From: Bacillota bacterium | Lineage (GTDB): Bacteria; Bacillota; Bacilli; Bacillales; Cytobacillaceae | Direction of reading: 5' to 3' | NCBI GenBank assembly: GCA_023387295.1 | Contig: JAEWIG010000304.1 | Span: 1 to 31,205, forward strand | Length of the DNA: 31,205 nt | In this document: one piece after another, positions 17,280 through 24,963 of the stretch | Numbering within the stretch: the first letter of the stretch is position 1 | Layout: every line of letters starts with the position of its first letter | Program-made: the position numbers and the translations under genes | The notes under the pieces: generated by a model | What the model was told of the DNA's origin: nothing | Database searches by the model: none | What the model saw: the letters and a program-made list of their open reading frames with translations, nothing else

Positions 17280-18215
17280 TTACTCTCCTTTCTTCCCACC
17301 AGCAAGTTTTATTCGTGGGTCGATGAGCCCGTAGGCAATATCAACTAACAGAATAGATACGAGTAATAGAATACTATAGAAAACCGTAACACCCATGATA
17401 ACAGTGTAGTCCCGGTTTCCAATACTTGTAACAAAGTGAGCTCCAAGTCCAGGTATTCCAAAAATCTTTTCGATAATAAAGCTGCCCGTAAGGATACCTG
17501 CTGTAAGTGGCCCCATATACGTTACAACTGGAAGCATCGCATTACGAATCGTGTGTCGTACAGTGATAACTCCTTGGCCCAACCCTTTTGATTTTGCCGT
17601 TCGAATATAATCATTGCTTAATACTTCAAGCATACTTGAACGAGTTAATCTTGCTATAAACGCCATCGGTGTTGAAGCTAATGCAACGGCTGGTAGAACA
17701 CTATGCATAAATGATTCCCAACGGGCAACAGGAAAAACTCCTAGCTTAATAGCAAAGATATATTGTAATACGGAGGCCATAATAAAGGAGGGAACAGAAA
17801 TTCCTAATACGGCAAAAATCATCGCAGAGTAATCCTGCCACTTATTATGTTTTAATGCAGCAATTATCCCTAGAAGCACTCCAACTGCAACAGCAAGGAA
17901 AATTGCTTCCAATCCAAGAATTAATGAGACAGGAAAACCGTCACTAATAAGATCGTTTACCGTTTGTGATTTATACTTAAAAGATGGTCCAAAGTCCCAC
18001 TTCACTATTCTCATTAAATAATCCCAATATTGAGCATACCATGGTTGATCTAATCCAAAATGAGCATTAAGATTCGCTTCGATTTCTGGTGGCATTTTCT
18101 TTTCAGAGGTAAATGGGTTCCCTGGTGCAATGCGCATAAAGAAGAATGTCGCTGTAATTATTAACCATAATGTTATAAGCATATAGATTATGCGTTTCCC
18201 AATATATTTAGCCAA
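17280..18215 (-). CDS. oppB: Oligopeptide ABC transporter permease OppB
   Basis: 311 residues of the OppB/DppB permease family, beginning MAKYIGKRIIYMLITLWLII with its first helix. The typical first-loop segment APGNPFTSEKKMPPEIEANL is followed by helices and the EAA-type loop DYIRTAKSKGLGQGVITVRH. The start is TTG (18215-18213) with AGGGGGTG nine nt upstream; no ATG fits. It follows oppA across a 264-nt gap with a strong terminator and a hairpin element, so its expression should be lower than that of oppA. Confidence 0.93.
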   Translation of the reverse strand: MAKYIGKRIIYMLITLWLIITATFFFMRIAPGNPFTSEKKMPPEIEANLNAHFGLDQPWYAQYWDYLMRIVKWDFGPSFKYKSQTVNDLISDGFPVSLILGLEAIFLAVAVGVLLGIIAALKHNKWQDYSAMIFAVLGISVPSFIMASVLQYIFAIKLGVFPVARWESFMHSVLPAVALASTPMAFIARLTRSSMLEVLSNDYIRTAKSKGLGQGVITVRHTIRNAMLPVVTYMGPLTAGILTGSFIIEKIFGIPGLGAHFVTSIGNRDYTVIMGVTVFYSILLLVSILLVDIAYGLIDPRIKLAGGKKGE

Positions 18216-18289
18216 TATTTAACACCCCCTATTCTAATCCAATACAATAAAATTCAATATAAGTTTCTGCAAATTATCCAGAAAGCAAA

Positions 18290-18361
18290 TGTCGTCAGCT
18301 TCATTTCTCTGCGCTGGTGATTACTTCGTACATCAAGGCTTGTTCAATGAACCCGACGACA
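18290..18361. repeat. 72-nt imperfect inverted-repeat element in the oppA-oppB gap
   Basis: The arms TGTCGTCAGCTTCATT (18290-18305) and its near-complement at 18346-18361 match at 14 of 16 positions around a 40-nt centre. Its base composition is about 50% GC, clearly richer than the AT-rich flanks. There is no open reading frame of note. It resembles a small dispersed palindromic element or a structured RNA; I cannot tell which. Confidence 0.6.
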
Positions 18362-18411
18362 ATTTATTTTTTTATTTAATAACTAATATAAAAAACAATT
18401 CAATAATTACT

Positions 18412-18459
18412 CAAAAAAAAGGTATATGAGGGGGAATTATTCCCTGCCCCATATACCTT
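18412..18459 (-). terminator. Internal terminator between oppA and oppB
   Basis: On the minus strand, AAGGTATATG (18459-18450) pairs with CATATACCTT (18428-18419), and a partly paired G/C-rich interior and a T-tract follow. It lies about 20 nt past the oppA stop. Partial termination here is the usual way to give excess binding protein over permease. Confidence 0.85.
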
Positions 18460-18479
18460 CAGGTCAAACTAGTTTAATC

Positions 18480-20138
18480 TTATTCAAAGTAAGCCCATTT
18501 GTATTGAACGTCTCCAAGACCAGATACAGCAACACCTTTTAAGTTGTCAACTTGTACCCAGTTGTTTGTGTAGAAATAAATAGGAGCAACAGGCATTTCA
18601 TCCATGAAGATTGCTTCCGCATCCTTCAACATTTGTAGACGCTTAGCAGCATCTCCTTCAGTTGCAGAATTCACGATAAGCTCTTTAAACTTCGCATTTT
18701 CCCAACCAGTATTATTATTTCCACCATCTGCATCACGGTACATTTCTAGGAAGTTAATCGCATCGTTAAAATCACCTAACCAGCCAAGACGACCAACCTG
18801 ATAATCAAGTGCGTGTAGACTATCAAGATAAACAGCCCATTCCTGGTTATCAAGCACGACTTCTACACCAAGATTAGTCTTCCACATATCTTGAACGGCT
18901 TGAGCAATCTTTTGGTGAGCCTCACTTGTATTGTAGGAAAGTGTAACAGCAGGGAATTCTGAAATATCTTTATATCCTAGCTCTTCTAAACCTTTTTGCA
19001 AGAATTCTTTTGCTTTTTCTACATCATTATCAGGGAAATAACCCTTTTCATTTTCAGGGAACATTGATGGCGGTACGATAGCCATAGCTGCCATTTGTCC
19101 ACCTTGTGTAATATTGTCAATTAGTTCTTGACGATTGATTGCATGTGCAAATGCTTTACGAATATTCACGTTATTAAACGGTTCTTTCGTTACGTTAAAC
19201 TTGTAATTGTAGATACCTGCGATTGATTGAGTAATTAAACGTCCATCGTCTTTCAAAGATTGAATCGCATCAAGCGGAAGTGCACCTGTAGGAGCACCAG
19301 CCCAGTCTAACTCACCATTTTCAAACATTGATAGTTCTGTATTTCCGTCATTAATCATAATCATTTCGATTGAGTTAAGCTTTACTGCGTCTTTATCCCA
19401 ATACTGTTCGTTCTTCTTTAGAGTAATTTTATCGCTGTGAGACCACTCAGTCATAACGAAAGGTCCGTTTGACGTATAGTTGTCACCCGCATCGTTTGCC
19501 CAATTTGCATTTGCTTCAGCAATTTTGCTGTTAATTGGCAAATAAGTATAGAAAGCAGTTAACTCCAAGAAGTAAGGTGTTGGGTTTTCAAGTGTAACTT
19601 CAAGAGTTTTTTCATCTACAGATTTAATACCAACATCATCTAAGGAGCCACCTGCAGTATTTGCAGCCTCTCCACCTTTAATATAATACAGTTGGTAAGC
19701 ATATTCTGATTGGTTATTCGGATCTAATGCCCATTTCCAAGCATATTCAAAGTCTTTTGCAGTTACAGGATCTCCGTTTGACCATACCATATCTCTTAGT
19801 TTAAATGTATAAACTGTTTGGTCATCTGACACATTGATTTCTTCTGCAGCTGCATTCTCAGCTACACCTTCTTGATTAATTCGTGTTAAACCTTCGAAAG
19901 TCTGGCGTAATACTGCACCAGAAGTAGTATCTTTCGCTAAACCTGGGTGTAAGGAAGGTGGCTCAGTATTAATGTTGATTCGTAAATCCTGTGCAACCTC
20001 CTCAACAACTGGGTCTTTACTTCCTTCATCTTTTGGCTTTTCTCCTTCGCTAGTCGTTGGCTTATTTCCACTACATGCAGCAAGGAACATGCTAAGAACT
20101 AGCAACAAGCTAAATAAAACTGATAATCTCTTTTTCAA
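18480..20138 (-). CDS. oppA: Oligopeptide-binding lipoprotein OppA
   Basis: 552 residues. A lipoprotein signal runs from residue 1 to Cys22 with lipobox LAAC, then a Lys/Glu-rich linker and an SBP family 5 domain. Recognisable parts are EPPSLHPGLAKDTTSGAVLRQTFEGLTR, VYTFKLRDMVWSNGDPVTAKDFEYAWKWALDP, and FNNVNIRKAFAHAINRQELI. It captures oligopeptides outside the membrane for OppBCDF and, in Bacillus, can also take up signalling peptides. The start is TTG at 20138, with AAGGGGG seven nt before it, so the mature signal begins MKKRLSVLF; the TTG at 20165 is in frame but lies upstream of the ribosome site. It has its own promoter and a terminator before oppB. Confidence 0.94.
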   Translation of the reverse strand: MKKRLSVLFSLLLVLSMFLAACSGNKPTTSEGEKPKDEGSKDPVVEEVAQDLRININTEPPSLHPGLAKDTTSGAVLRQTFEGLTRINQEGVAENAAAEEINVSDDQTVYTFKLRDMVWSNGDPVTAKDFEYAWKWALDPNNQSEYAYQLYYIKGGEAANTAGGSLDDVGIKSVDEKTLEVTLENPTPYFLELTAFYTYLPINSKIAEANANWANDAGDNYTSNGPFVMTEWSHSDKITLKKNEQYWDKDAVKLNSIEMIMINDGNTELSMFENGELDWAGAPTGALPLDAIQSLKDDGRLITQSIAGIYNYKFNVTKEPFNNVNIRKAFAHAINRQELIDNITQGGQMAAMAIVPPSMFPENEKGYFPDNDVEKAKEFLQKGLEELGYKDISEFPAVTLSYNTSEAHQKIAQAVQDMWKTNLGVEVVLDNQEWAVYLDSLHALDYQVGRLGWLGDFNDAINFLEMYRDADGGNNNTGWENAKFKELIVNSATEGDAAKRLQMLKDAEAIFMDEMPVAPIYFYTNNWVQVDNLKGVAVSGLGDVQYKWAYFE

Positions 20139-20314
20139 TGTGTTACCCCCTTCTCTATTTTCCAAACGAACTTTACTATTTTAATATGATAATATTTTTA
20201 TTTTTCAGTCTAAATAGTCTGTTATTTAACATAAAAAAAACAAACTATTAAAGTTCTCTAGTTGATATATTTTCGAATTTTCTTTAAGTAGTAAAAGTTT
20301 CGTTTGTTAGGATT

Positions 20315-20343
20315 ATTATAAATAATTTGATAATTTTAAGCAA
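20315..20343 (-). promoter_or_regulatory. Sigma-A promoter of oppA
   Basis: On the minus strand, TTGCTT (20343-20338) and a perfect TATAAT (20320-20315) are 17 nt apart. This leaves a leader of about 170 nt before the oppA start. The rest of the 20166-20447 stretch is AT-rich and shows nothing else I can support. Confidence 0.75.
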
Positions 20344-20440
20344 GCTATTTTTCTTCAATTAACCTATTATGTAATTACTTCACAACATTTCTAATTAAAT
20401 ACCAAAAATGGAAATAAAACTTAATTACAATAGTATTTTT

Positions 20441-20467
20441 GAAAAAAAAAATGCCCTTAGGCATTTT
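20441..20467 (-). terminator. Terminator downstream of the 75-residue membrane protein gene
   Basis: AAAATGCC (20448-20455) and GGCATTTT (20460-20467) pair around CTTA, with a long T-tract on the minus strand. It lies 20 nt past the stop codon. Confidence 0.8.
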
Positions 20468-20486
20468 TCTCATTCATATTATTATA

Positions 20487-20714
20487 TTATTTCTCAGACC
20501 ATACTTCGTCTCTAGCTGATATGCGTTCATCATGCCATAGTTTAATATGCGTCAAAATTGTAAAAATAAGAAAGAAGTTCATCGCCCAAACACTAACAAA
20601 AGGTCCCATTCCCCCAAATTCAATCGTATAATACCCCTTTAACAAAAGAACTATAAAAGCTTCAATAAATACTAGAAAAAACCCCCCGATTCCAGCGACA
20701 ATGATTCTAATCAT
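20487..20714 (-). CDS. Small two-helix membrane protein of unknown function
   Basis: 75 residues. Two hydrophobic segments (about 3-25 and 38-58) flank a glycine-rich turn (YTIEFGGMGPFVS), and the tail is hydrophilic (HIKLWHDERISARDEVWSEK). I do not recognise the family. The start ATG at 20714 has AAGGGGG about ten nt upstream. A promoter and a terminator make it a one-gene unit between oppA and the doxX locus. It could be a small stress or membrane-associated peptide, but nothing in the sequence assigns a role. Confidence 0.7.
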   Translation of the reverse strand: MIRIIVAGIGGFFLVFIEAFIVLLLKGYYTIEFGGMGPFVSVWAMNFFLIFTILTHIKLWHDERISARDEVWSEK

Positions 20715-20749
20715 TCCCCTTCATCCCCCTTAACACCCTTGTTAATATT

Positions 20750-20778
20750 ATTATAGTGTAATAGTTGGGCTAGAACAA
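20750..20778 (-). promoter_or_regulatory. Sigma-A promoter of the 75-residue membrane protein gene
   Basis: On the minus strand, TTGTTC (20778-20773) and TATAAT (20755-20750) are exactly 17 nt apart, with the start codon about 35 nt downstream of the -10. Confidence 0.75.
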
Positions 20779-20885
20779 GAAAAAAGTTCACGAAATCGAC
20801 ATTTTTATCATTAAAATTATCTTGACAACAAAAAATCCGTTTTTCTGGAATTGTACATCAAAAATTCAATATTTTGTTACATGAG

Positions 20886-20930
20886 TGTGAAGAATTTCAC
20901 ATTAATCACACATTTTTGGGAAATTATGAT
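20886..20930 (+). promoter_or_regulatory. FNR-dependent promoter of the first doxX gene
   Basis: A perfect FNR box, TGTGA-AGAATT-TCACA (20886-20901), is followed by a -10-like TATGAT (20925-20930) at about the class II distance. This predicts a start near 20937, about 40 nt before the ATG. Confidence 0.85.
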
Positions 20931-20976
20931 AATTTATAAGTGTAATAATAAAATTCATTTTAAAGGAGCGATTTAC

Positions 20977-21480
20977 ATGTTTGTAAAATGGCTAAGAGAA
21001 AATCAAATTGCTGCAGGACTACTTACGGTTATTCGCTTATATTTAGGTTATTCTTGGTTAACAGCAGGATACGGCAAAATTACGAACGGCTTTGATGCAT
21101 CAGGTTTCTTACAAGGTGCTGTAGCGAAAGCATCTGGTGACCATCCAGCAGTTCAAGGTTGGTGGGCGAGTTTCTTAGAAGGAGTTGCCGTTCCTAATGC
21201 AGGATTATTTACATTCCTTGTTGCATGGGGAGAATTTCTTGTTGGTCTTGGACTCATTCTTGGTTGTTTAACTACTGCTGCAGCATTCTTTGGTATCATT
21301 ATGAACTTCGCCTTCTTATTCTCTGGTACAGTTAGTACTAATGCTCAAATGGTATTATTAACTATCTTTATTTTAGTAGCTGGTTATAATGCTGGTAAAT
21401 TTGGTCTTGACCGTTATGTTATTCCTTTTATCAACAAAAAAACAAATGGTAAGTTAACCACAAGGGACACAGTTGCCTAA
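20977..21480 (+). CDS. DoxX-family membrane protein (copy 1)
   Basis: 167 residues with about four membrane helices. The block RLYLGYSWLTAGYGKI near residue 20 and FLVAWGEFLVGLGLILG near 80 mark the DoxX family. The insert GAVAKASGDHPAVQGWWASFLE between them contains conserved tryptophans. The family includes DoxD subunits of thiosulfate:quinone oxidoreductase and several stress-linked quinone-related proteins, but the role in Bacillaceae is not settled. The ATG at 20977 has AAAGGAG upstream. A perfect FNR box precedes it, so expression should rise without oxygen. A second copy at 22407 is 89% identical over the first 150 residues by eye, with the C-terminal tails differing completely. Confidence 0.9.
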   Translation: MFVKWLRENQIAAGLLTVIRLYLGYSWLTAGYGKITNGFDASGFLQGAVAKASGDHPAVQGWWASFLEGVAVPNAGLFTFLVAWGEFLVGLGLILGCLTTAAAFFGIIMNFAFLFSGTVSTNAQMVLLTIFILVAGYNAGKFGLDRYVIPFINKKTNGKLTTRDTVA

Positions 21481-21486
21481 CAAATA

Positions 21487-21536
21487 TGTAAGCACAAAAA
21501 TACCGGTTAAACATAACCGGTATTTTTGTGCTTACA
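21487..21536. terminator. Bidirectional terminator between doxX copy 1 and the TVP38 gene
   Basis: A perfect 23-bp inverted repeat with an AACA loop (21487-21509 with 21514-21536). Its core is ACCGGTTA/TAACCGGT, with A- and T-rich arms that serve both strands. The stop codon of the minus-strand TVP38 gene (21534-21532) lies inside the right arm. Confidence 0.9.
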
Positions 21537-22212
21537 TTTCTTGCTTGTCTTTAATTGTTAAGCTTTCTTTTCTCCTCCCTCTCTTGCGAAATTTCCGATA
21601 AAGAATAATAGCAAAAAATAACATTATTCCAATTATCCCTAGTGCTAATAGATCTAAATTTCCAGCCAACAGTCCTGCTGGGATAAATGCTAATATGATA
21701 AAATAAATGAAGTTTCCTATTGCCGTTCCAAAAAAATAACTTCTAAAGCTTATGGTGCTCAAGCCCGCGGCAATGTTGATAAAACTAGCCGGTATAAACG
21801 GAATTATTCTCCCCTGTAAAATATATATAAACCCCATATCCTTCTCGATATTTAAAATTTTTGAATTTATTTTATTTAACAGCCAACTTTGAAAAGTTGA
21901 GCGAATAGTAATAAATATCAATGAGGCTGAGACGATGCTCGTAAGCCAACTCCACATAAAGCCATAAAAAAAACCAAATAAAGCAATATTAACAGTGACA
22001 ACCAACACTAGTGGAATAACTGTAAATGAATTTTGAATTAACATAATGATGAATGTCATAAATAAAGTATAAAAGATGTTTTCCCCAAAAAATTGAATAA
22101 TGGCCTCAGAATCTTTACTACGGATTAATGCGTACAGCTCAGAATCAATTATAAAAAAAATAGCGACGAACATTATTAATGTGAAAAGACATATTTTTAG
22201 CCAAATGTTCAA
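21532..22212 (-). CDS. TVP38/TMEM64 (VTT domain, DedA superfamily) membrane protein
   Basis: 226 residues with about six hydrophobic segments. The VTT signature is in IIPFIPASFINIAAGLSTISFRSYFFGTAIGN, preceded by the glycine/phenylalanine-rich FGFFYGFMWSWLTSIV. Members of the wider DedA superfamily flip or move lipids such as undecaprenyl phosphate; the substrate of this subgroup is not known here. The start is TTG at 22212 with GGAGG seven nt upstream. It lies between the two doxX genes and diverges from the second. The FNR box at 22310-22325 lies about 41 nt from a -10-like CAAAAT on the minus strand (22289-22284), so it may also be an Fnr target, but this is inference. Confidence 0.85.
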   Translation of the reverse strand: MNIWLKICLFTLIMFVAIFFIIDSELYALIRSKDSEAIIQFFGENIFYTLFMTFIIMLIQNSFTVIPLVLVVTVNIALFGFFYGFMWSWLTSIVSASLIFITIRSTFQSWLLNKINSKILNIEKDMGFIYILQGRIIPFIPASFINIAAGLSTISFRSYFFGTAIGNFIYFIILAFIPAGLLAGNLDLLALGIIGIMLFFAIILYRKFRKRGRRKESLTIKDKQEM

Positions 22213-22309
22213 ATCGCCACCTCCAGAAAAATCATTTTTATTGCATCAAAACCGATATTCCTGTTATCTGGTAAAACTTCATAATTTTGTCATTTGATTA
22301 TTGCGATTT

Positions 22310-22325
22310 TGTGACCAATATCACA
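22310..22325. promoter_or_regulatory. FNR box between the TVP38 gene and doxX copy 2
   Basis: A perfect FNR palindrome, TGTGA-CCAATA-TCACA. For doxX copy 2 an extended -10, TGG-TAAAAT, ends at 22360, which places the box nearer -49 than -41.5. For the TVP38 gene the spacing to CAAAAT is close to the classical one. Either or both genes may respond. Confidence 0.8.
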
Positions 22326-22406
22326 ATTGTAGAGTTTCCTTTAATTTTCCATGGTAAAATTTAGGTGTAATCATTAAATATATATTTTGAAAGGAAGGGA
22401 TTTATT

Positions 22407-22898
22407 ATGTTTGTGAAATGGTTGAGAGAAAGTCCAATAGCCGCTGGCTTGCTAACAGTTATTCGTCTTTACCTAGGTTATTCATGGCTAACTGCAGGAT
22501 ATAAAAAAGCCTTTGGTGATTTTGACGCCACAGGATTTCTACAAGGAGCTGTCGCAAAAGCAAGTGGTGACCATCCTGCTGTTCAAGCATGGTGGGCAAG
22601 CTTTTTAGAAGCTGTTGCTATTCCAAACGCAGGACTATTTACTTTTCTAGTTGCTTGGGGAGAGCTTTTAGTTGGTCTAGGTTTAATTCTTGGTTGTTTA
22701 ACAACGGCAGCTGCATTTTTCGGAATCGTTATGAACTTTGCATTCCTATTCTCAGGAACAGTTAGTACAAATGCACAAATGGTCTTATTAACAATATTTA
22801 TTTTAGTTGCTGGTTACAATGCAGGAAAAATCGGTCTTGACCGCTTCATAATTCCTGTAGTTCGCAAGCGTTTCAATAAGGATGCAATTCATGCTTAA
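22407..22898 (+). CDS. DoxX-family membrane protein (copy 2)
   Basis: 163 residues, about four helices. The sequence matches copy 1 at all but 16 of the first 150 residues by eye, including LYLGYSWLTAGY, GAVAKASGDHPAVQ and STNAQMVLLTIFILVAGYNAG. Differences cluster in the loop after the first helix (KKAFGDFDAT) and in the C-terminal tail. The ATG follows AAGGAAGGG. A perfect FNR box lies 82-97 nt upstream. Many synonymous differences from copy 1 suggest an old duplication held by selection on the protein. Its role is as open as for copy 1. Confidence 0.9.
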   Translation: MFVKWLRESPIAAGLLTVIRLYLGYSWLTAGYKKAFGDFDATGFLQGAVAKASGDHPAVQAWWASFLEAVAIPNAGLFTFLVAWGELLVGLGLILGCLTTAAAFFGIVMNFAFLFSGTVSTNAQMVLLTIFILVAGYNAGKIGLDRFIIPVVRKRFNKDAIHA

Positions 22899-22921
22899 TA
22901 CGATTTCTTTCATTTTAATGG

Positions 22922-22952
22922 AAAAAGCACTTGGAGTCCAAGTGCTTTTTTT
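22922..22952. terminator. Bidirectional terminator after doxX copy 2
   Basis: AAAAAGCACTTGG (22922-22934) pairs with CCAAGTGCTTTTT (22938-22950) around AGT. The T-tract serves doxX copy 2 on the plus strand, and the A-run serves the convergent 4-TM gene on the minus strand. Confidence 0.88.
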
Positions 22953-22955
22953 ATT

Positions 22956-23348
22956 TTATTCATTTTCTCCCTTTGAAAATGTTAGAAATACGAAGAACAA
23001 GAAGCTTAAAAGTAAAATAGAGCCTCCAACAATATATAAAACTGTATTTATAGCACTTGGAATAAATGCTGGTTTAAAGATAAACAACGCCATTCCTCCG
23101 GTTAAACCAATTGAACCGATAATAGCCGTATAAACATGTAGCTTTGCAAGTAGACCCACTTTAGGAGAAAATACTTGATAATAGATAGCCCAGGCAAATA
23201 AAGTCAACCACCCTACTACTAACATATGAGCATGGATGGGTCTAAATGCATAATCCCCTGCTCCCGCCATATGTGACCCTAAAAATGCTCCAATAAAGGC
23301 AAATATCGCCGATAATCTTAGTAATAGCTTACTGTATTTTTTATCCAT
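22956..23348 (-). CDS. Small 4-TM protein resembling heme-copper oxidase subunit I (cbb3/NOR-like fragment)
   Basis: 130 residues, nearly all in four hydrophobic helices. The segment DYAFRPIHAHMLVVGWLTLF (near residues 32-51) resembles the helix of cbb3 oxidase and NO reductase subunit I in which His-Ala-His leads into Gly-Trp; one of those histidines is a heme ligand in the large enzymes. At 130 residues it cannot hold a full binuclear centre, which needs twelve helices. I therefore call it a heme-binding candidate rather than an oxidase. The ATG at 23348 has GGGGGTGG upstream and fits better than the in-frame ATG at 23387. A near-consensus HssR direct repeat lies about 140 nt upstream and hssRS are next door on the same strand, which suggests heme-responsive expression. 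Confidence 0.72.
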   Translation of the reverse strand: MDKKYSKLLLRLSAIFAFIGAFLGSHMAGAGDYAFRPIHAHMLVVGWLTLFAWAIYYQVFSPKVGLLAKLHVYTAIIGSIGLTGGMALFIFKPAFIPSAINTVLYIVGGSILLLSFLFFVFLTFSKGENE

Positions 23349-23486
23349 ATTATCCACCCCCTCTTCTTGATTACCTATTATTACCATGAATATAGTGCTA
23401 ACGAAAATAATTTGCTTACAAAAACCTTATGCAATGATGTGGATTGGAATGCTTTTTACATACTTACTTCTACAATTTAACAAATC

Positions 23487-23506
23487 AATATGAACGGAAG
23501 ATGAAC
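23487..23506 (-). promoter_or_regulatory. Predicted HssR binding site upstream of the 4-TM gene
   Basis: On the minus strand, two direct nonamers, GTTCATCTT (23506-23498) and GTTCATATT (23495-23487), are separated by two nt. The published HssR box is a direct repeat of GTTCATATT with a two-nt spacer, so this has one mismatch. A -10-like TATGTA (23462-23457) follows at a distance that puts the box just upstream of a -35 region. Confidence 0.75.
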
Positions 23507-23529
23507 AATCGTTTACAAAGGATAACAGC

Positions 23530-23577
23530 AAAAAAAGTGCTGAATATTAGAGAACTCCTCCAATTCCGCACTTTTTA
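23530..23577 (-). terminator. Terminator of hssRS
   Basis: AAAAAGTGC-GAAT and ATTC-GCACTTTTT (about 23532-23545 with 23562-23576) pair with one mismatch around a loop of about 16 nt. On the minus strand it ends in a T-tract 13 nt past the hssS stop. Confidence 0.7.
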
Positions 23578-23589
23578 ATAAAATCGATA

Positions 23590-24963
23590 TTATTTTGGTA
23601 GTAGGACCGTAAAGACTGTTCCTTTCCCTTTTTTACTTTTCACTTTAACCTTCCCCTTATGCATGGTTACAATAGAGTCCACAATCGATAACCCTAATCC
23701 AGTCCCTTCAATTGAACGTGTCCTCGAAGAATCTTCTCTGTAAAATCGATCATAAACCCGATCGAGAACGTCTATCTCCATTCCAATGCCTGTATCCTTA
23801 AACGAAATGATGATTTCCTTATCGGTTTCCTTTAGATTAATATCAATTTCTCCATTCTGGACATTGTATTTGATTGCATTAGACAAAAGATTATCCCAAA
23901 CGGAATAAAGCAATGACGGATCTCCTTCAACATATATTTCTGGTAATGAGTAGCTCATCATTATTCCCTTTTCACTCAAGGACCATTGGTATTGTCTCAC
24001 AAGATTTTTGATTTGCTCGCTAATATTAAAGCGTTTCGTGTCCATTAGTTCTCTTCTACTATCAATCGAAGATAATAGTAAAAGCTGCTTCGTTAAGTTT
24101 GATAATCGGTTTACTTCTAAATCTACAACTTCAATATGTTGCCTGTCTTGTTCTGTTAGCTCACTATTTTTTAATAGTTTCATATAGCCTTTGATATTAG
24201 TAAGTGGTGATTGAATGTCATGAGAAATATTAGAAATAAATTCTTTTCTCATATCATTAATACTTTCTAATTTACGTGCCATTGTATTAAAGCTTGAAGT
24301 TAACTCACCCAGTTCATCTTTCCGTTTTGTCTTTATCTTGATACTGAAATCACCCTCTGCAATAAGGGATGTTGCTTTCTTTAATTTACTAATTGGTTGA
24401 ACAAGATATTTAGTGCTAATTAACACAAACAGGATGCTAAGGACAATGATTCCAACGCATATCCAGCCAAACAATATATGCATTTCACTAAAAACCAACT
24501 TAATATCTGGTCGGATAAACATAGCATAGGTGGTGCCATTACTTGTAAATGGAACCCCAACTGTATTACTAAGCTCATTAGCAAAAAAACCAGTTACAAA
24601 CGTTTTATGGGGGAATTCTGCAATCCCGTGGTAAATTTCCCCTGATAATACCTTTTCTACGGCATCAGCAGATAAATTATGTTCGCGAAAACCTTCCCCA
24701 TATAGTTGATTACTCCCATGTTCATTTCGAATATAGATATGATAACCAACTGACCCAAGGTGCCTAAAATAATCATCCAAATCAATCTCATTATGTGAAT
24801 TGATAAAATCGGCAACTTCCAAAGCAATATGAACTACTTTTAAATCATTTTGCTTCTTCAATGTATGTTGATAGTAGGCATTTGAAAGTAAAAATGAGAT
24901 AATTCCGCTAACAAGCATAATGATAATTGTTGAAATAGCAAACTTAGAGTACAAGGACTTCAT
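23590..24963 (-). CDS. hssS: Heme sensor histidine kinase HssS
   Basis: 457 residues, the same length as S. aureus HssS. Membrane helices at about 10-30 and 163-183 flank an external sensor (31-162). This contains DYFRHLGSVGYHIYI, YGEGFREHNLSADAV, KTFVTGFFANELSNTVGVPF and MFIRPDIKLVFSEM, all closely paralleling HssS. A HAMP linker (about 185-238), the phospho-acceptor His248 in SNISHDIQSPLT and an ATPase domain (DNLLSNAIKYN, DTGIGM, GTGLGLSI) follow. The kinase detects excess heme and phosphorylates HssR, which elsewhere turns on the heme exporter HrtAB. No hrtAB is present in this window. The start overlaps the hssR stop by one nt (TAATG), so the pair is coupled. Confidence 0.9.
   Translation of the reverse strand: MKSLYSKFAISTIIIMLVSGIISFLLSNAYYQHTLKKQNDLKVVHIALEVADFINSHNEIDLDDYFRHLGSVGYHIYIRNEHGSNQLYGEGFREHNLSADAVEKVLSGEIYHGIAEFPHKTFVTGFFANELSNTVGVPFTSNGTTYAMFIRPDIKLVFSEMHILFGWICVGIIVLSILFVLISTKYLVQPISKLKKATSLIAEGDFSIKIKTKRKDELGELTSSFNTMARKLESINDMRKEFISNISHDIQSPLTNIKGYMKLLKNSELTEQDRQHIEVVDLEVNRLSNLTKQLLLLSSIDSRRELMDTKRFNISEQIKNLVRQYQWSLSEKGIMMSYSLPEIYVEGDPSLLYSVWDNLLSNAIKYNVQNGEIDINLKETDKEIIISFKDTGIGMEIDVLDRVYDRFYREDSSRTRSIEGTGLGLSIVDSIVTMHKGKVKVKSKKGKGTVFTVLLPK

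Noticed and set aside
20370..20384. FNR-like site TGTAATTACTTCACA upstream of oppA
   Set aside because: The two halves are separated by five nt instead of six and the left half is TGTAA, so it does not fit an FNR box.
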